Below are positions 15,419 through 22,521 of a stretch of DNA of 30,542 nt, piece by piece. Numbering within the stretch: position 1 is the first letter of the stretch; every line of letters starts with the position of its first letter. The notes under the pieces were generated by a model. That model was given only the letters and a program-made list of their open reading frames with translations. It made no database searches and was not told where the DNA came from. This DNA is from Leptofilum sp050292445 (lineage in GTDB: Bacteria; Chloroflexota; Anaerolineae; Promineifilales; Promineifilaceae). The position numbers and the translations under genes are program-made. The stretch covers positions 1-30,542 of the forward strand of contig JBNKLQ010000042.1 in the NCBI GenBank assembly GCA_050292445.1, given 5' to 3'.

Positions 15419-16255
15419 ATGATTTATCCCGAACCCAGATTTAGCCCGGCCGGAGACTGTTTTCTACTTGTAGAATTTGGCGATGAAATGAGCCTGCGCC
15501 TGAATTTTTTAGGGCACGGATTGCGCCTTGCCATCGAAGAAAGCAACCTGGTCGGCGTCATTGAGACTGCACCCGGATTATCCTCTGCCATGCTTCATTA
15601 CAACCCCGACAAAATCACCTATGACGATTTGGCCAAAGAGGTCGCCCAATTGATCGATGGGTTTAGCTATGTAAATGATATTGCCCTGGATAGTCGCCTT
15701 TTTCGCATTCCAGTCACTTATCTTGATCCCTGGACAAAAGAGTGCATAGAAGATTATAAAGAGGAGTTTGCCGACAAGAAGTACGATCCTGATTTGATTG
15801 TTGAACACAATGGGTTGGCTGATACGGCCGAATTCATTCGCATTCATTCCAGCACAGAATACTGGGTTGCCTCTTTGGGATTTTGGCCTGGCCTCCCATT
15901 TTTGATGCCGCTTGATCCCCGATGCATGCTGACTGCCCCCAAATACAACCCGCCACGCACCTGGACTCCCCAGGGTACAATTGGGCTGGGAGGAGCAACA
16001 ACAGCCATCTACCCGATTGATACCCCCGGAAGCTATCAAATATTTGCTCGCACGCCTATTCCCATTTGGAATACACAGAAACAATTCCCCGAATTTGAAA
16101 ACAATGTTTGCCTGTTTCACCCTGCTGACCGCATCAAATTTGACCCCTGTTCTATTACCGAATTTGAGGAACTGGAAGCATCGGTAAAAGAAGGACGCTA
16201 TCAATACAACGTCGTGATCGATCAAAAATTTTCTATAAAACAGCATGAAGCCTAA
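15419..16255 (+). CDS. pxpB: PxpB/KipI-type (carboxyltransferase AHS1-like) protein, copy 1
   Basis: A 278-residue protein of the KipI/PxpB/AHS1 family. With the AHS2 partner it forms the 5-oxoprolinase PxpBC subunits, or the carboxyltransferase half of urea carboxylase. Start of the fold: FSPAGDCFLLVEFGDEMS. The conserved core is well kept: GFWPGLPFL, then PRTWTPQGTIGLGG, TAIYPIDTPGSYQIFARTP. It is longer than E. coli PxpB (218 aa, recalled), with a C-terminal extension (about 235-278) as in stand-alone urea-carboxylase-like versions. It follows the response regulator by 8 bp. Its partner gene begins 209 bp downstream, beyond an insertion-like segment. It may be catalytic, or may act like Bacillus KipI, which inhibits a sensor kinase. 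Confidence 0.85.
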   Translation: MIYPEPRFSPAGDCFLLVEFGDEMSLRLNFLGHGLRLAIEESNLVGVIETAPGLSSAMLHYNPDKITYDDLAKEVAQLIDGFSYVNDIALDSRLFRIPVTYLDPWTKECIEDYKEEFADKKYDPDLIVEHNGLADTAEFIRIHSSTEYWVASLGFWPGLPFLMPLDPRCMLTAPKYNPPRTWTPQGTIGLGGATTAIYPIDTPGSYQIFARTPIPIWNTQKQFPEFENNVCLFHPADRIKFDPCSITEFEELEASVKEGRYQYNVVIDQKFSIKQHEA

Positions 16256-16455
16256 GGGCTTGACCGTTTTTAACTTTTGAGTTTCGGTAAACGGTCAAGC
16301 CTTGGGGTTCGTTTCCTTATCGAAAGTTATTTGTGAACGAACCCTAAGTACAAACAATTTTGGTTTGTCGGGTGAGGAGAAAGCGTCCTCAGATGCGTCC
16401 TGACGGTCAAAAAAACGCTCTAAATATATACAGCTTATTTACGAATAGGCCCTAA
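16251..16455. mobile_element. Putative small insertion (MITE-like) with CCTAA flanks between pxpB1 and pxpC1
   Basis: CCTAA occurs at 16251-16255 (containing the pxpB1 stop) and again at 16451-16455, followed by ACAACACTC-ATG. Removing one CCTAA and the 195 bp between would give TAA-acaacactc-ATG, nearly identical to the upstream junction TAA-acaacact-ATG at 15408-15421. Inside are two perfect inverted repeats (16257-16269 with 16289-16301; 16305-16313 with 16336-16344). A related motif, TTATTTGTGAACGAACCCTA, also appears as TTATTTACGAATAGGCCCTA at the right end. There is no coding capacity. The insertion history is an inference; a native regulatory spacer is the alternative. Confidence 0.5.
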
Positions 16456-16464
16456 ACAACACTC

Positions 16465-17433
16465 ATGATAGAAGTGATTCGCCCCGGTTTAGAAACAACC
16501 GTTCAGGATTATCCTGGCCGTGTAGGGTATCGTAACCAAGGATTCCCTACATCAGGGCCAATGGACAGCTGGTCATTCCGACTGGCAAATATCCTTGTAG
16601 GCAATCCGGCCGGAGAGGCTGGATTGGAGTGTCAATTTGTGGGGCCTACCTTGCAGTTTCATGTTGATACAGTCATTGCCGTTTGTGGCGCATTTAATCA
16701 GCCTGTGTTGGATGAGACGCCTCTTCCATTATGGGAAAGCATTGCCGTAAAAGCAGGGCAGATCTTAAAAACATCGTTTGCGACTTCGGGAGCCAGAACT
16801 TACATTGCTATTTCTGGGGGCATCCGCACAGAACTGTTGCAGGGATCACGAGCTACTTTTCATCGGGGCGGCGTGGGTGGCGTACAAGGCCATGCTATTC
16901 AAACAGGGCAATCCATTCCCATTGGAGCGGTAACGGGGGTTCCAGTGCGAGTGGTGAAGGAGGCGTGCCGCCCTAAGTTTGCCTTTGACAGGCGTTGGTC
17001 TATTGAGGTGATGCGCGGCCCCAATGACGATTGGATTGATGAGCAAGGGCATGAGATATTTTTGACAAGCAATTGGAAGCTCTCATCAATGAGTGATCGC
17101 ATTGGTTATCGCATTGTTGGCCCTTCCTGGCGGTTCTCTGAAAAGGCGATCCAAAAACGACCAGAGCATGGTTCGGAACCATCTAATATCATTGATCAGG
17201 GGTATCCTTTGGGAGCGATTAATGTGACGGGGCAAACAACGACCATTTTGTTGAATGATAGTCCGGGGATGGGGGGGCATATTAACCCGTACACGGTTGT
17301 TTCGGCAGCTTTGTGGAAGTTGGGTCAATCGAAGCCGGGAGATATTTTGCAATTTACGGCCGTTTCCCTGCAACAAGCCAACGAACTGCGGCACAATCTC
17401 AATGCGCTGTGTAACGAGAATAGTATCGTCTGA
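16465..17433 (+). CDS. pxpC: PxpC/KipA-type (carboxyltransferase AHS2-like) protein, copy 1
   Basis: A 322-residue protein of the KipA/PxpC/AHS2 family, partner of the preceding PxpB-like protein. Hallmarks: GLETTVQDYPGRVGYRNQG, PTSGPMDSWSFRLANILVGN, LECQFVGPTLQF, ISGGIRTELLQGSRATF. The wording QDYPGR and SGPMDS-FRLAN-LVGN is what I associate with urea-carboxylase-type carboxyltransferase rather than short PxpC. No Shine-Dalgarno is seen; the start context repeats that of pxpB1 (acaacactc-ATG). After the stop come a palindrome and a terminator-like hairpin before the transporter genes, so this gene may end the first transcription unit. Substrate unknown. Confidence 0.85.
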   Translation: MIEVIRPGLETTVQDYPGRVGYRNQGFPTSGPMDSWSFRLANILVGNPAGEAGLECQFVGPTLQFHVDTVIAVCGAFNQPVLDETPLPLWESIAVKAGQILKTSFATSGARTYIAISGGIRTELLQGSRATFHRGGVGGVQGHAIQTGQSIPIGAVTGVPVRVVKEACRPKFAFDRRWSIEVMRGPNDDWIDEQGHEIFLTSNWKLSSMSDRIGYRIVGPSWRFSEKAIQKRPEHGSEPSNIIDQGYPLGAINVTGQTTTILLNDSPGMGGHINPYTVVSAALWKLGQSKPGDILQFTAVSLQQANELRHNLNALCNENSIV

Positions 17434-17445
17434 AAATTGTTTTAA

Positions 17446-17461
17446 TAGTCCATATGGACTA
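17446..17461. promoter_or_regulatory. 16-bp perfect palindrome, candidate operator
   Basis: TAGTCCATATGGACTA is a perfect palindrome, 12 bp after the pxpC1 stop and upstream of the hairpin and transporter genes. Its length and dyad symmetry fit a dimeric regulator, for instance the NarL-type regulator of this cluster. No second copy was noticed in front of the kinase gene. Confidence 0.5.
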
Positions 17462-17489
17462 GCCCACCATAGCCCACAGTTACCAAGAA

Positions 17490-17534
17490 AAATCGTCCAT
17501 CTTACTCAGGTAGGATGGGCGATTTGCTTTTATA
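17490..17534 (+). terminator. Terminator-like hairpin upstream of the binding-protein gene
   Basis: A 15-bp stem with two G-T pairs (AAATCGTCCATCTTA at 17490-17504 with TAGGATGGGCGATTT at 17511-17525), a 6-nt loop and a T-rich tail GCTTTTATATTCTT. On the opposite strand it is followed by TTTTTCTT, so it could work both ways. It separates pxpC1 from the transporter operon and could terminate or attenuate read-through. Confidence 0.75.
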
Positions 17535-17576
17535 TTCTTCTGAATATTCATGTACTTTACTTACAGGAGAAGAAAA

Positions 17577-18767
17577 ATGAACATTTTGCTGGGTAAGAAA
17601 GGGTATTTAACAATTTTAGTTATCTTATTGGTGCTGTTGCTTGCAGCATGTGGTGGCACGGCAAGTGAAGATAGCAACGCCGATACAGAAGAAGCAAGTG
17701 GTTCAGCCGAAGAAGAGATGGCAGATGAAACAGAGGCCGAAGAGATGGCTGATGAGGAAATGGCCAGTTGGTTTCCTTATACGGTCGAAGTATGGGATCC
17801 GCCATTCGACATGGCAAGCCCACGAACGGCCGTTGATTATACTCCCTTAGACAGCGCCGCCGAAGCATGGGACGTTTGTGTTTCTTTTCCCCACATGAAA
17901 GACGCTTATTGGCTAGCCGTTGATTATGGTGTCGTAAGCGAAGCCGAACGTCTTGGCGTCAACATGACACTCGTAGAAGCAGGTGGTTATACTGAACTCA
18001 GTACCCAAATTTCTCAAATTGAAGATTGTGTGGCGGCCGGTGCAGACGCAGTGGTGATTGGTGCTATCTCATTTGATGGTCTTAACAATGTCGTCTCTGA
18101 AATTCGAGCGCAAGACATTCCTGTCATTGATGTGATCAATGGCATGTCTTCTGCGGAGTTGTCGGCTAAATCATTGGTCTCTTTTGGTGAGATGGGGTCC
18201 AAAGCAGGGGAATATCTGGTTAATCTACACCCGGCAGGCAGTGATCCTGTCAAAGTGGCATGGTTCCCTGGCCCGCCAGGAGCCGGTTGGGTTGAAGCGG
18301 GAAATGCTGGTTTTACAGAAGCAATTACCGATGGCGCAATTGAACTGGTTGACACGCAATATGGCGACACGGGCAAGGAAGTGCAAGGGCAACTGGTTGA
18401 AGATGTGCTAGAAGCCAATCCTGATATTGATTACATTGTGGGAACGGCCGTTACCGCCGAAGTTGCCATGAGTATCGTACGTGATCGCGGGCTGGAAGAT
18501 CAGGTGCAAATCGTCTCCTACTACTTTACACCTGGGGTATATAACGGTATCTTGAACGGCCGTATTCTTGCCGCACCCACCGACTCTGCCGTCATCCAAG
18601 GACGCGTTGCCATCGACCAGGCCGTGCGTATCCTGCAAGGGGAAGAGTACATGCAACATGTTGGGCCAGAACTGTATGTCATCAACAGTACCAACATCAA
18701 CTCTTTTGACCGCGACTCTTCCCTGGCACCCGATGATTTTTCACCCACCTTCTCTGTAAACCAATAA
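17577..18767 (+). CDS. ABC transporter substrate-binding lipoprotein, TorT/sugar-binding type
   Basis: A 396-residue exported lipoprotein. The signal peptide has the lipobox LLAAC with lipidated C25. An acidic low-complexity linker follows (about 30-63, repeats of EEMADE), then a type I periplasmic-binding fold (Peripla_BP_4). CVSFPHMKDAYWLAVDYG followed by AEAGGYTELSTQISQIEDC-like spacing strongly recalls E. coli TorT, the periplasmic partner of the TorS sensor. The start at 17577 has AGGAG eight bases upstream; an upstream in-frame ATG at 17550 lacks one. It is followed by a GC-rich hairpin, the ATPase and the permease genes, so it should capture the substrate of this importer. The ligand is unknown; a small cyclic amide is suggested by context only. 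Confidence 0.9.
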   Translation: MNILLGKKGYLTILVILLVLLLAACGGTASEDSNADTEEASGSAEEEMADETEAEEMADEEMASWFPYTVEVWDPPFDMASPRTAVDYTPLDSAAEAWDVCVSFPHMKDAYWLAVDYGVVSEAERLGVNMTLVEAGGYTELSTQISQIEDCVAAGADAVVIGAISFDGLNNVVSEIRAQDIPVIDVINGMSSAELSAKSLVSFGEMGSKAGEYLVNLHPAGSDPVKVAWFPGPPGAGWVEAGNAGFTEAITDGAIELVDTQYGDTGKEVQGQLVEDVLEANPDIDYIVGTAVTAEVAMSIVRDRGLEDQVQIVSYYFTPGVYNGILNGRILAAPTDSAVIQGRVAIDQAVRILQGEEYMQHVGPELYVINSTNINSFDRDSSLAPDDFSPTFSVNQ

Positions 18768-18779
18768 GTACCAAGCAAA

Positions 18780-18805
18780 GCGGGCGGCTGGCATTAGCCG
18801 CCCGC
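18780..18805 (+). promoter_or_regulatory. GC-rich intergenic hairpin between binding-protein and ATPase genes
   Basis: GCGGGCGGCT (18780-18789) and AGCCGCCCGC (18796-18805) form a perfect 10-bp stem with a 6-nt loop and no T-run. In ABC operons such structures commonly stabilise the upstream binding-protein mRNA and lower downstream expression. Confidence 0.75.
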
Positions 18806-18827
18806 TACCAATCACAGAGTACGCATC

Positions 18828-20420
18828 ATGCTGCAAACCCAAGAAACGGCCGTAACCACCGCCCAACCATTGCTCAAACTGGTGAACGTCTCCAAACAAT
18901 ACCCCGGTGTCTTGGCCTTAGATTCCATTAACTTTGAGCTGCGGGCCGGGGAAGTCCACATCCTGTTTGGTGAAAATGGGGCCGGTAAGTCCACCATGAT
19001 CTCCATCATTGCGGGCGCAGTCTCACCCACATCCGGCACGTTGTTGTTTAAAGGCCAACCCAAACAGTTCCATCCCGTTCATAATGCGCGTGAACTGGGG
19101 ATTAGCGCAGTCTTCCAAGAATTCTCGCTTATTCCCCAACTCACCGTTAGCGAAAATCTAACCCTTGGTGCGGAAACAACCAAAATGGGTTTGCTTAACA
19201 AAAAAGCAATGCAGCAGCAATCCAAAAGTGCATTAGCCGAGTTAAATTTCAATGTTCCCATTGATAAGCAGGTGCGTTTTCTCTCGCGGGCGGAACAACA
19301 AATGGTCGAAATTGCTGCCGCGTTTCGGTCGAAAATGTCAGTGTTGATTCTGGATGAACCAACCGCCTCACTCACTGAACGGGAAACGCAAAACCTGTTC
19401 AAACTGATCGAGCAGGCAAAATCCGAAGGGGTTGGCATTATCTACATCACCCATCGCATGTCAGAGATCAAACGAATTGGGGATCGCATAACTGTGTTGC
19501 GAGACGGTAAATATGTGGCAACTGTAGACGCAGACAGCACAACAGAAGATCATCTGCTGGAATTGATGACTGGTCGAGTTATTGATCAAATCTTCCCCCG
19601 TATTCAATTTGCGCCAACAGAAACAATACTGGAGGCAAAAAAGCTCACAACGGTAGATTCTTCTGTAAATAATGTCTCCTTTCATGTCAAACAGGGAGAA
19701 ATTGTGGGCTTTGCCGGGCTGGTAGGCTGTGGCAAATCGCGTGCTGCCCGCGCCTGTTTTGGTATTGAACCAATTGGCAGTGGACAAGTGCTGTTTGATG
19801 GCACAGCCACCACCAGGTTTGGGCTAAAGCAGATGCTGGATCGGGGAATGTTTTATGTTCCGCCAGATCGGCATAAAGAAGGTCTGGTCATGATCCGGCA
19901 CGTGCGGGAGAACATATCTCTGGCCGCGCTGTCGTTGCGCCGCTTTTCCAGATCGCTCTTCTTAAAAAGAAAGGATGAACGGACCGTGACAAATGAGCTG
20001 GCAAAGCGGCTCAATTTGCAGCCTTTTGATATTGAAAAGCGCGTCTACCAATTTTCTGGTGGCAATCAGCAAAAGGTGCTGCTGTCTAAAACGTTAACAC
20101 GAGACGTGAAGCTGTTTATTTTTGATGAACCAACGATTGGCGTCGATGTGGGCACAAGAGTTGCTATTTATCAATTTATGGCTGAGCTATGTGAAGCGGG
20201 AGCGGCCGTTTTACTGGTCTCATCAGATTTGCCAGAGGTATTGCACCTGACCCATCGTGTCTATGTGTTTCATCGGGGCCGGGTGAGGGCAGAGCTTCGT
20301 GGCCGCGACATCACAGAAGAAAATATTCTGGGTCACTTTTTTGGTGAAGATGAAAATGATGCTGTGAAAAAAAGAAACCTCTTGGAGATTGATGTGAATG
20401 AACATAGTACAGAGGAATAA
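18828..20420 (+). CDS. Sugar-type ABC transporter ATP-binding protein (RbsA/XylG/MglA-like, two ATPase domains)
   Basis: A 530-residue fused double-ATPase as in ribose/xylose/galactose importers. First half: Walker A GENGAGKST, Q-loop VFQEFSLIP, signature region LSRAEQQMVEI, Walker B LILDEPTAS, switch His THRMSE. Second half: degenerate Walker A GLVGCGKSRAA, signature FSGGNQQKV, Walker B FIFDEPTIGVDVG, SSDLPEVL in place of the switch His. Asymmetry between the sites is normal for this family. It is encoded between the binding protein and the permease; the permease start overlaps its end by 23 bp, indicating translational coupling. The exact substrate is not given by the ATPase. Confidence 0.93.
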   Translation: MLQTQETAVTTAQPLLKLVNVSKQYPGVLALDSINFELRAGEVHILFGENGAGKSTMISIIAGAVSPTSGTLLFKGQPKQFHPVHNARELGISAVFQEFSLIPQLTVSENLTLGAETTKMGLLNKKAMQQQSKSALAELNFNVPIDKQVRFLSRAEQQMVEIAAAFRSKMSVLILDEPTASLTERETQNLFKLIEQAKSEGVGIIYITHRMSEIKRIGDRITVLRDGKYVATVDADSTTEDHLLELMTGRVIDQIFPRIQFAPTETILEAKKLTTVDSSVNNVSFHVKQGEIVGFAGLVGCGKSRAARACFGIEPIGSGQVLFDGTATTRFGLKQMLDRGMFYVPPDRHKEGLVMIRHVRENISLAALSLRRFSRSLFLKRKDERTVTNELAKRLNLQPFDIEKRVYQFSGGNQQKVLLSKTLTRDVKLFIFDEPTIGVDVGTRVAIYQFMAELCEAGAAVLLVSSDLPEVLHLTHRVYVFHRGRVRAELRGRDITEENILGHFFGEDENDAVKKRNLLEIDVNEHSTEE

Positions 20421-21450
20421 AGTGAACTTATCTAACTTAATATCGATGTCAAAAGAGCATAGCATCGGGTATTGGCTACTTTATGGATTTGTGAAATTGG
20501 GCGTTTTGCCGCTATTTTTGGCCGTTGCCGTGATTGTCTTCACGCTTTTGTCGAGGAATTTTCTGTCGGTGCAGAATTTAACTAATGTCTCGCGGCAATC
20601 GACCTATCTGGTCGTCATTTCATTGGGGCAAATGCTGGTTTTGCTGACGGGGGGATTTGACCTGTCGGTAGGAACCATTGTGGCCTTATCCTCAGTGGTA
20701 GGGGCAACGGCTATGTCTTCTGTTTATGCCAGCACCCCGGAAGCAATAGGACTTGCTATCTTAGCCGGTGTGTTGGCCGGGTTAGCGGCCGGTATTGTGA
20801 TGGCCACGCTAAATGGCATTGGTGTGGCTGTTTTTAACGTGTCTCCGTTTGTCATGACGCTGGGGATGTCTTCTGTGGGTTTTGGCGTGGCGTTGTATAT
20901 GACAGGTGGTGTGCCGGTTTATGGGATGCCACCTGAATACAGTGATTTGTTTGGCTTTGGCCGCTGGCTGACAATTCCAACCCCAATTTGGATTACGGTG
21001 GGACTCATTTTATTGATCTACCTGTTTTTAAGCTGGACGCGATACGGCCGTTATCTCTACGCCATTGGCGGTAACATTCAGGCGGCTGCTTTGTCTGGTA
21101 TCAGCACAAAATGGAACCTGTTTTTGGCTTACGTCTTGAGCGGAGTATTGGCCGCCTTAAGTGGGCTTTTGCTCACTGCCCGAATAGAAACAGGTGAAGC
21201 CAATATTGGCGCTTCTTTCCCGCTTGCATCAATTACAGCTTGTGTCATCGGTGGCGTGTCTTTGCGTGGCGGCACCGGACGTGTCGGAAACGTGGTGTTG
21301 GGAGCAATATTCATTGGCCTGGTGCAAAACGGCATGAACCTGGCCCATATTGAATCCTATTTACAAACAGTTGTCATCGGTATTTTGCTCATTTTAGCCG
21401 TTATTGCGGATCAACTCCGCCAACGGTATGCACTTACTTTGTCGGAATAA
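20398..21450 (+). CDS. Sugar-type ABC transporter permease (RbsC-like)
   Basis: A 350-residue integral membrane protein with about nine to ten hydrophobic helices (for example LPLFLAVAVIVFTLL, IGLAILAGVLAGLAAGIV). It has family landmarks such as GGFDLSVGTIVALSS, YAIGGNIQAAALSGI (the cytoplasmic coupling loop that contacts the ATPase) and GGVSLRGGTGRVGNVVLGA. It forms the channel, presumably as a homodimer, with the ATPase encoded upstream. GGAG is correctly placed for the ATG at 20398; an internal ATG at 20446 is an alternative start. A 63-bp gap separates it from pxpA. Confidence 0.93.
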   Translation: MNIVQRNKVNLSNLISMSKEHSIGYWLLYGFVKLGVLPLFLAVAVIVFTLLSRNFLSVQNLTNVSRQSTYLVVISLGQMLVLLTGGFDLSVGTIVALSSVVGATAMSSVYASTPEAIGLAILAGVLAGLAAGIVMATLNGIGVAVFNVSPFVMTLGMSSVGFGVALYMTGGVPVYGMPPEYSDLFGFGRWLTIPTPIWITVGLILLIYLFLSWTRYGRYLYAIGGNIQAAALSGISTKWNLFLAYVLSGVLAALSGLLLTARIETGEANIGASFPLASITACVIGGVSLRGGTGRVGNVVLGAIFIGLVQNGMNLAHIESYLQTVVIGILLILAVIADQLRQRYALTLSE

Positions 21451-21513
21451 ATTAGCCCGGACAAATTTCTGCACACCTGTCAGAGCAAACAATCATTCAA
21501 GGAAAAATTACGC

Positions 21514-22251
21514 ATGTCATTTATTATCAATTGCGATATGGGAGAAGGGTTCGGTCTGTATAAAATTGGCAATGATGCAGGGCTAATGCAACATATCACC
21601 GTAGCCAATGTCGCCTGCGGATTCCATGCTTCAGATCCGGTTATCATGCACCAGACGGTGCTCCTCGCAAAAAAACATGGGGTAAAGGTGGGGGCGCATC
21701 CGGGCTTACCGGATTTACAGGGGTTTGGCCGTCGGGCAATGCACATTCAACCGCAAGAGATTACGGACATCATTGTGTATCAAATTGGAGCGTTAAAGGC
21801 ATTTTTAGATATGGAAGGGTTGTCGTTGAACCATATTAAACCGCATGGTGCCCTGTATGGCATGGCGGCCCGAGATGAGGCGGTGGCGCACGCCATTTGT
21901 GATGCGGCCGTTTATTTTGATGTTCCTATTTACGGCATTGCGGGTTCCCAGCATGAAAAGGTATATACAGCACGAGGCGTCGGCTTTGTGGCCGAATATT
22001 ATGCTGATCTGGAGTATGACGCCAATGGCCAGTTAATCATTACGCGTGAACACCATGCCGTTGACCTGGAAACGGCCGTTCAAGGGGTCATCTCAGCCGT
22101 CAAAGAGGGCAAGGTACGCACCAATGTTGGCACCACTTTCGACATGAAGGTAGACACTGTGTGTGTCCATTCCGATACCCCGAACGCCATCGCCGTCGCC
22201 AAGGCCGTTAAAGAAACCATCCAAACATTAGAAAAAGAGATAGCATCATAA
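21514..22251 (+). CDS. pxpA: PxpA / LamB-YcsF-family protein
   Basis: A 245-residue LamB/YcsF-family protein; AAGGA precedes the ATG. In E. coli PxpA works with PxpB and PxpC as the ATP-dependent 5-oxoprolinase that opens L-5-oxoproline to glutamate. Conserved blocks seen: INCDMGEGFG, ANVACGFHASDP, GAHPGLPDLQGFGRR, HIKPHGALYG and VCVHSDTPNA. Deviations from the usual wording as I recall it: NCDMGEGFG rather than NCD(L/M)GE(S)FG, YYADLEYDANGQL where most members have FADR-Y--DG-L, and TREHHAVD in place of SR--GAVI. This suggests a substrate different from 5-oxoproline. It heads a tight gene run (pxpA, carrier, carboxylase, pxpB2, pxpC2). Confidence 0.9.
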   Translation: MSFIINCDMGEGFGLYKIGNDAGLMQHITVANVACGFHASDPVIMHQTVLLAKKHGVKVGAHPGLPDLQGFGRRAMHIQPQEITDIIVYQIGALKAFLDMEGLSLNHIKPHGALYGMAARDEAVAHAICDAAVYFDVPIYGIAGSQHEKVYTARGVGFVAEYYADLEYDANGQLIITREHHAVDLETAVQGVISAVKEGKVRTNVGTTFDMKVDTVCVHSDTPNAIAVAKAVKETIQTLEKEIAS

Positions 22252-22270
22252 ACTTATAGAGGAGTTGAAC

Positions 22271-22519
22271 ATGGCAACAAGTGAAATTCGTTCTCCATTA
22301 CCCGGCATTTTTTATCGTAAACCAAGCCCCGACGCCGATCCTTACGTTGTTGCAGGGCAGCAAGTTCAGCCTGATCAGACGATTGGCTTGGTGGAAGTCA
22401 TGAAACAGTTTACCGAAGTTAAAGCGGGGGTCAGCGGAACCCTCGTGCAATTTTCGGTTGAAAATGAAGATGCAATCAGTGCCGGGCAAACGTTGGCGGT
22501 TGTGGAAATAGGCAGCTGA
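22271..22519 (+). CDS. accB: Stand-alone biotin carboxyl carrier (biotinyl-domain) protein
   Basis: An 82-residue protein that is only a biotinyl domain: RSPLPGIFYRKPSPDADPYV, then VEVMKQFTEV with the biotin-accepting K45 (EVMKQ in place of the usual E(A/V)MKM), then SGTLVQFSVENEDAISAGQTL. It is much shorter than fatty-acid AccB, which has a long N-terminal region. The symbol names the family only; the role is probably as carrier of the adjacent carboxylase, not acetyl-CoA carboxylase. The start at 22271 follows AGGAGTTGAAC; TTG at 22265 is less likely. The stop lies 2 bp before the carboxylase ATG. Confidence 0.9.
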   Translation: MATSEIRSPLPGIFYRKPSPDADPYVVAGQQVQPDQTIGLVEVMKQFTEVKAGVSGTLVQFSVENEDAISAGQTLAVVEIGS

Positions 22520-22521
22520 TC

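Noticed and set aside
15578..16246. 222-codon minus-strand frame opposite pxpB1
   Set aside because: It has no ribosome binding site or family features; the plus strand carries a clear KipI-type protein.
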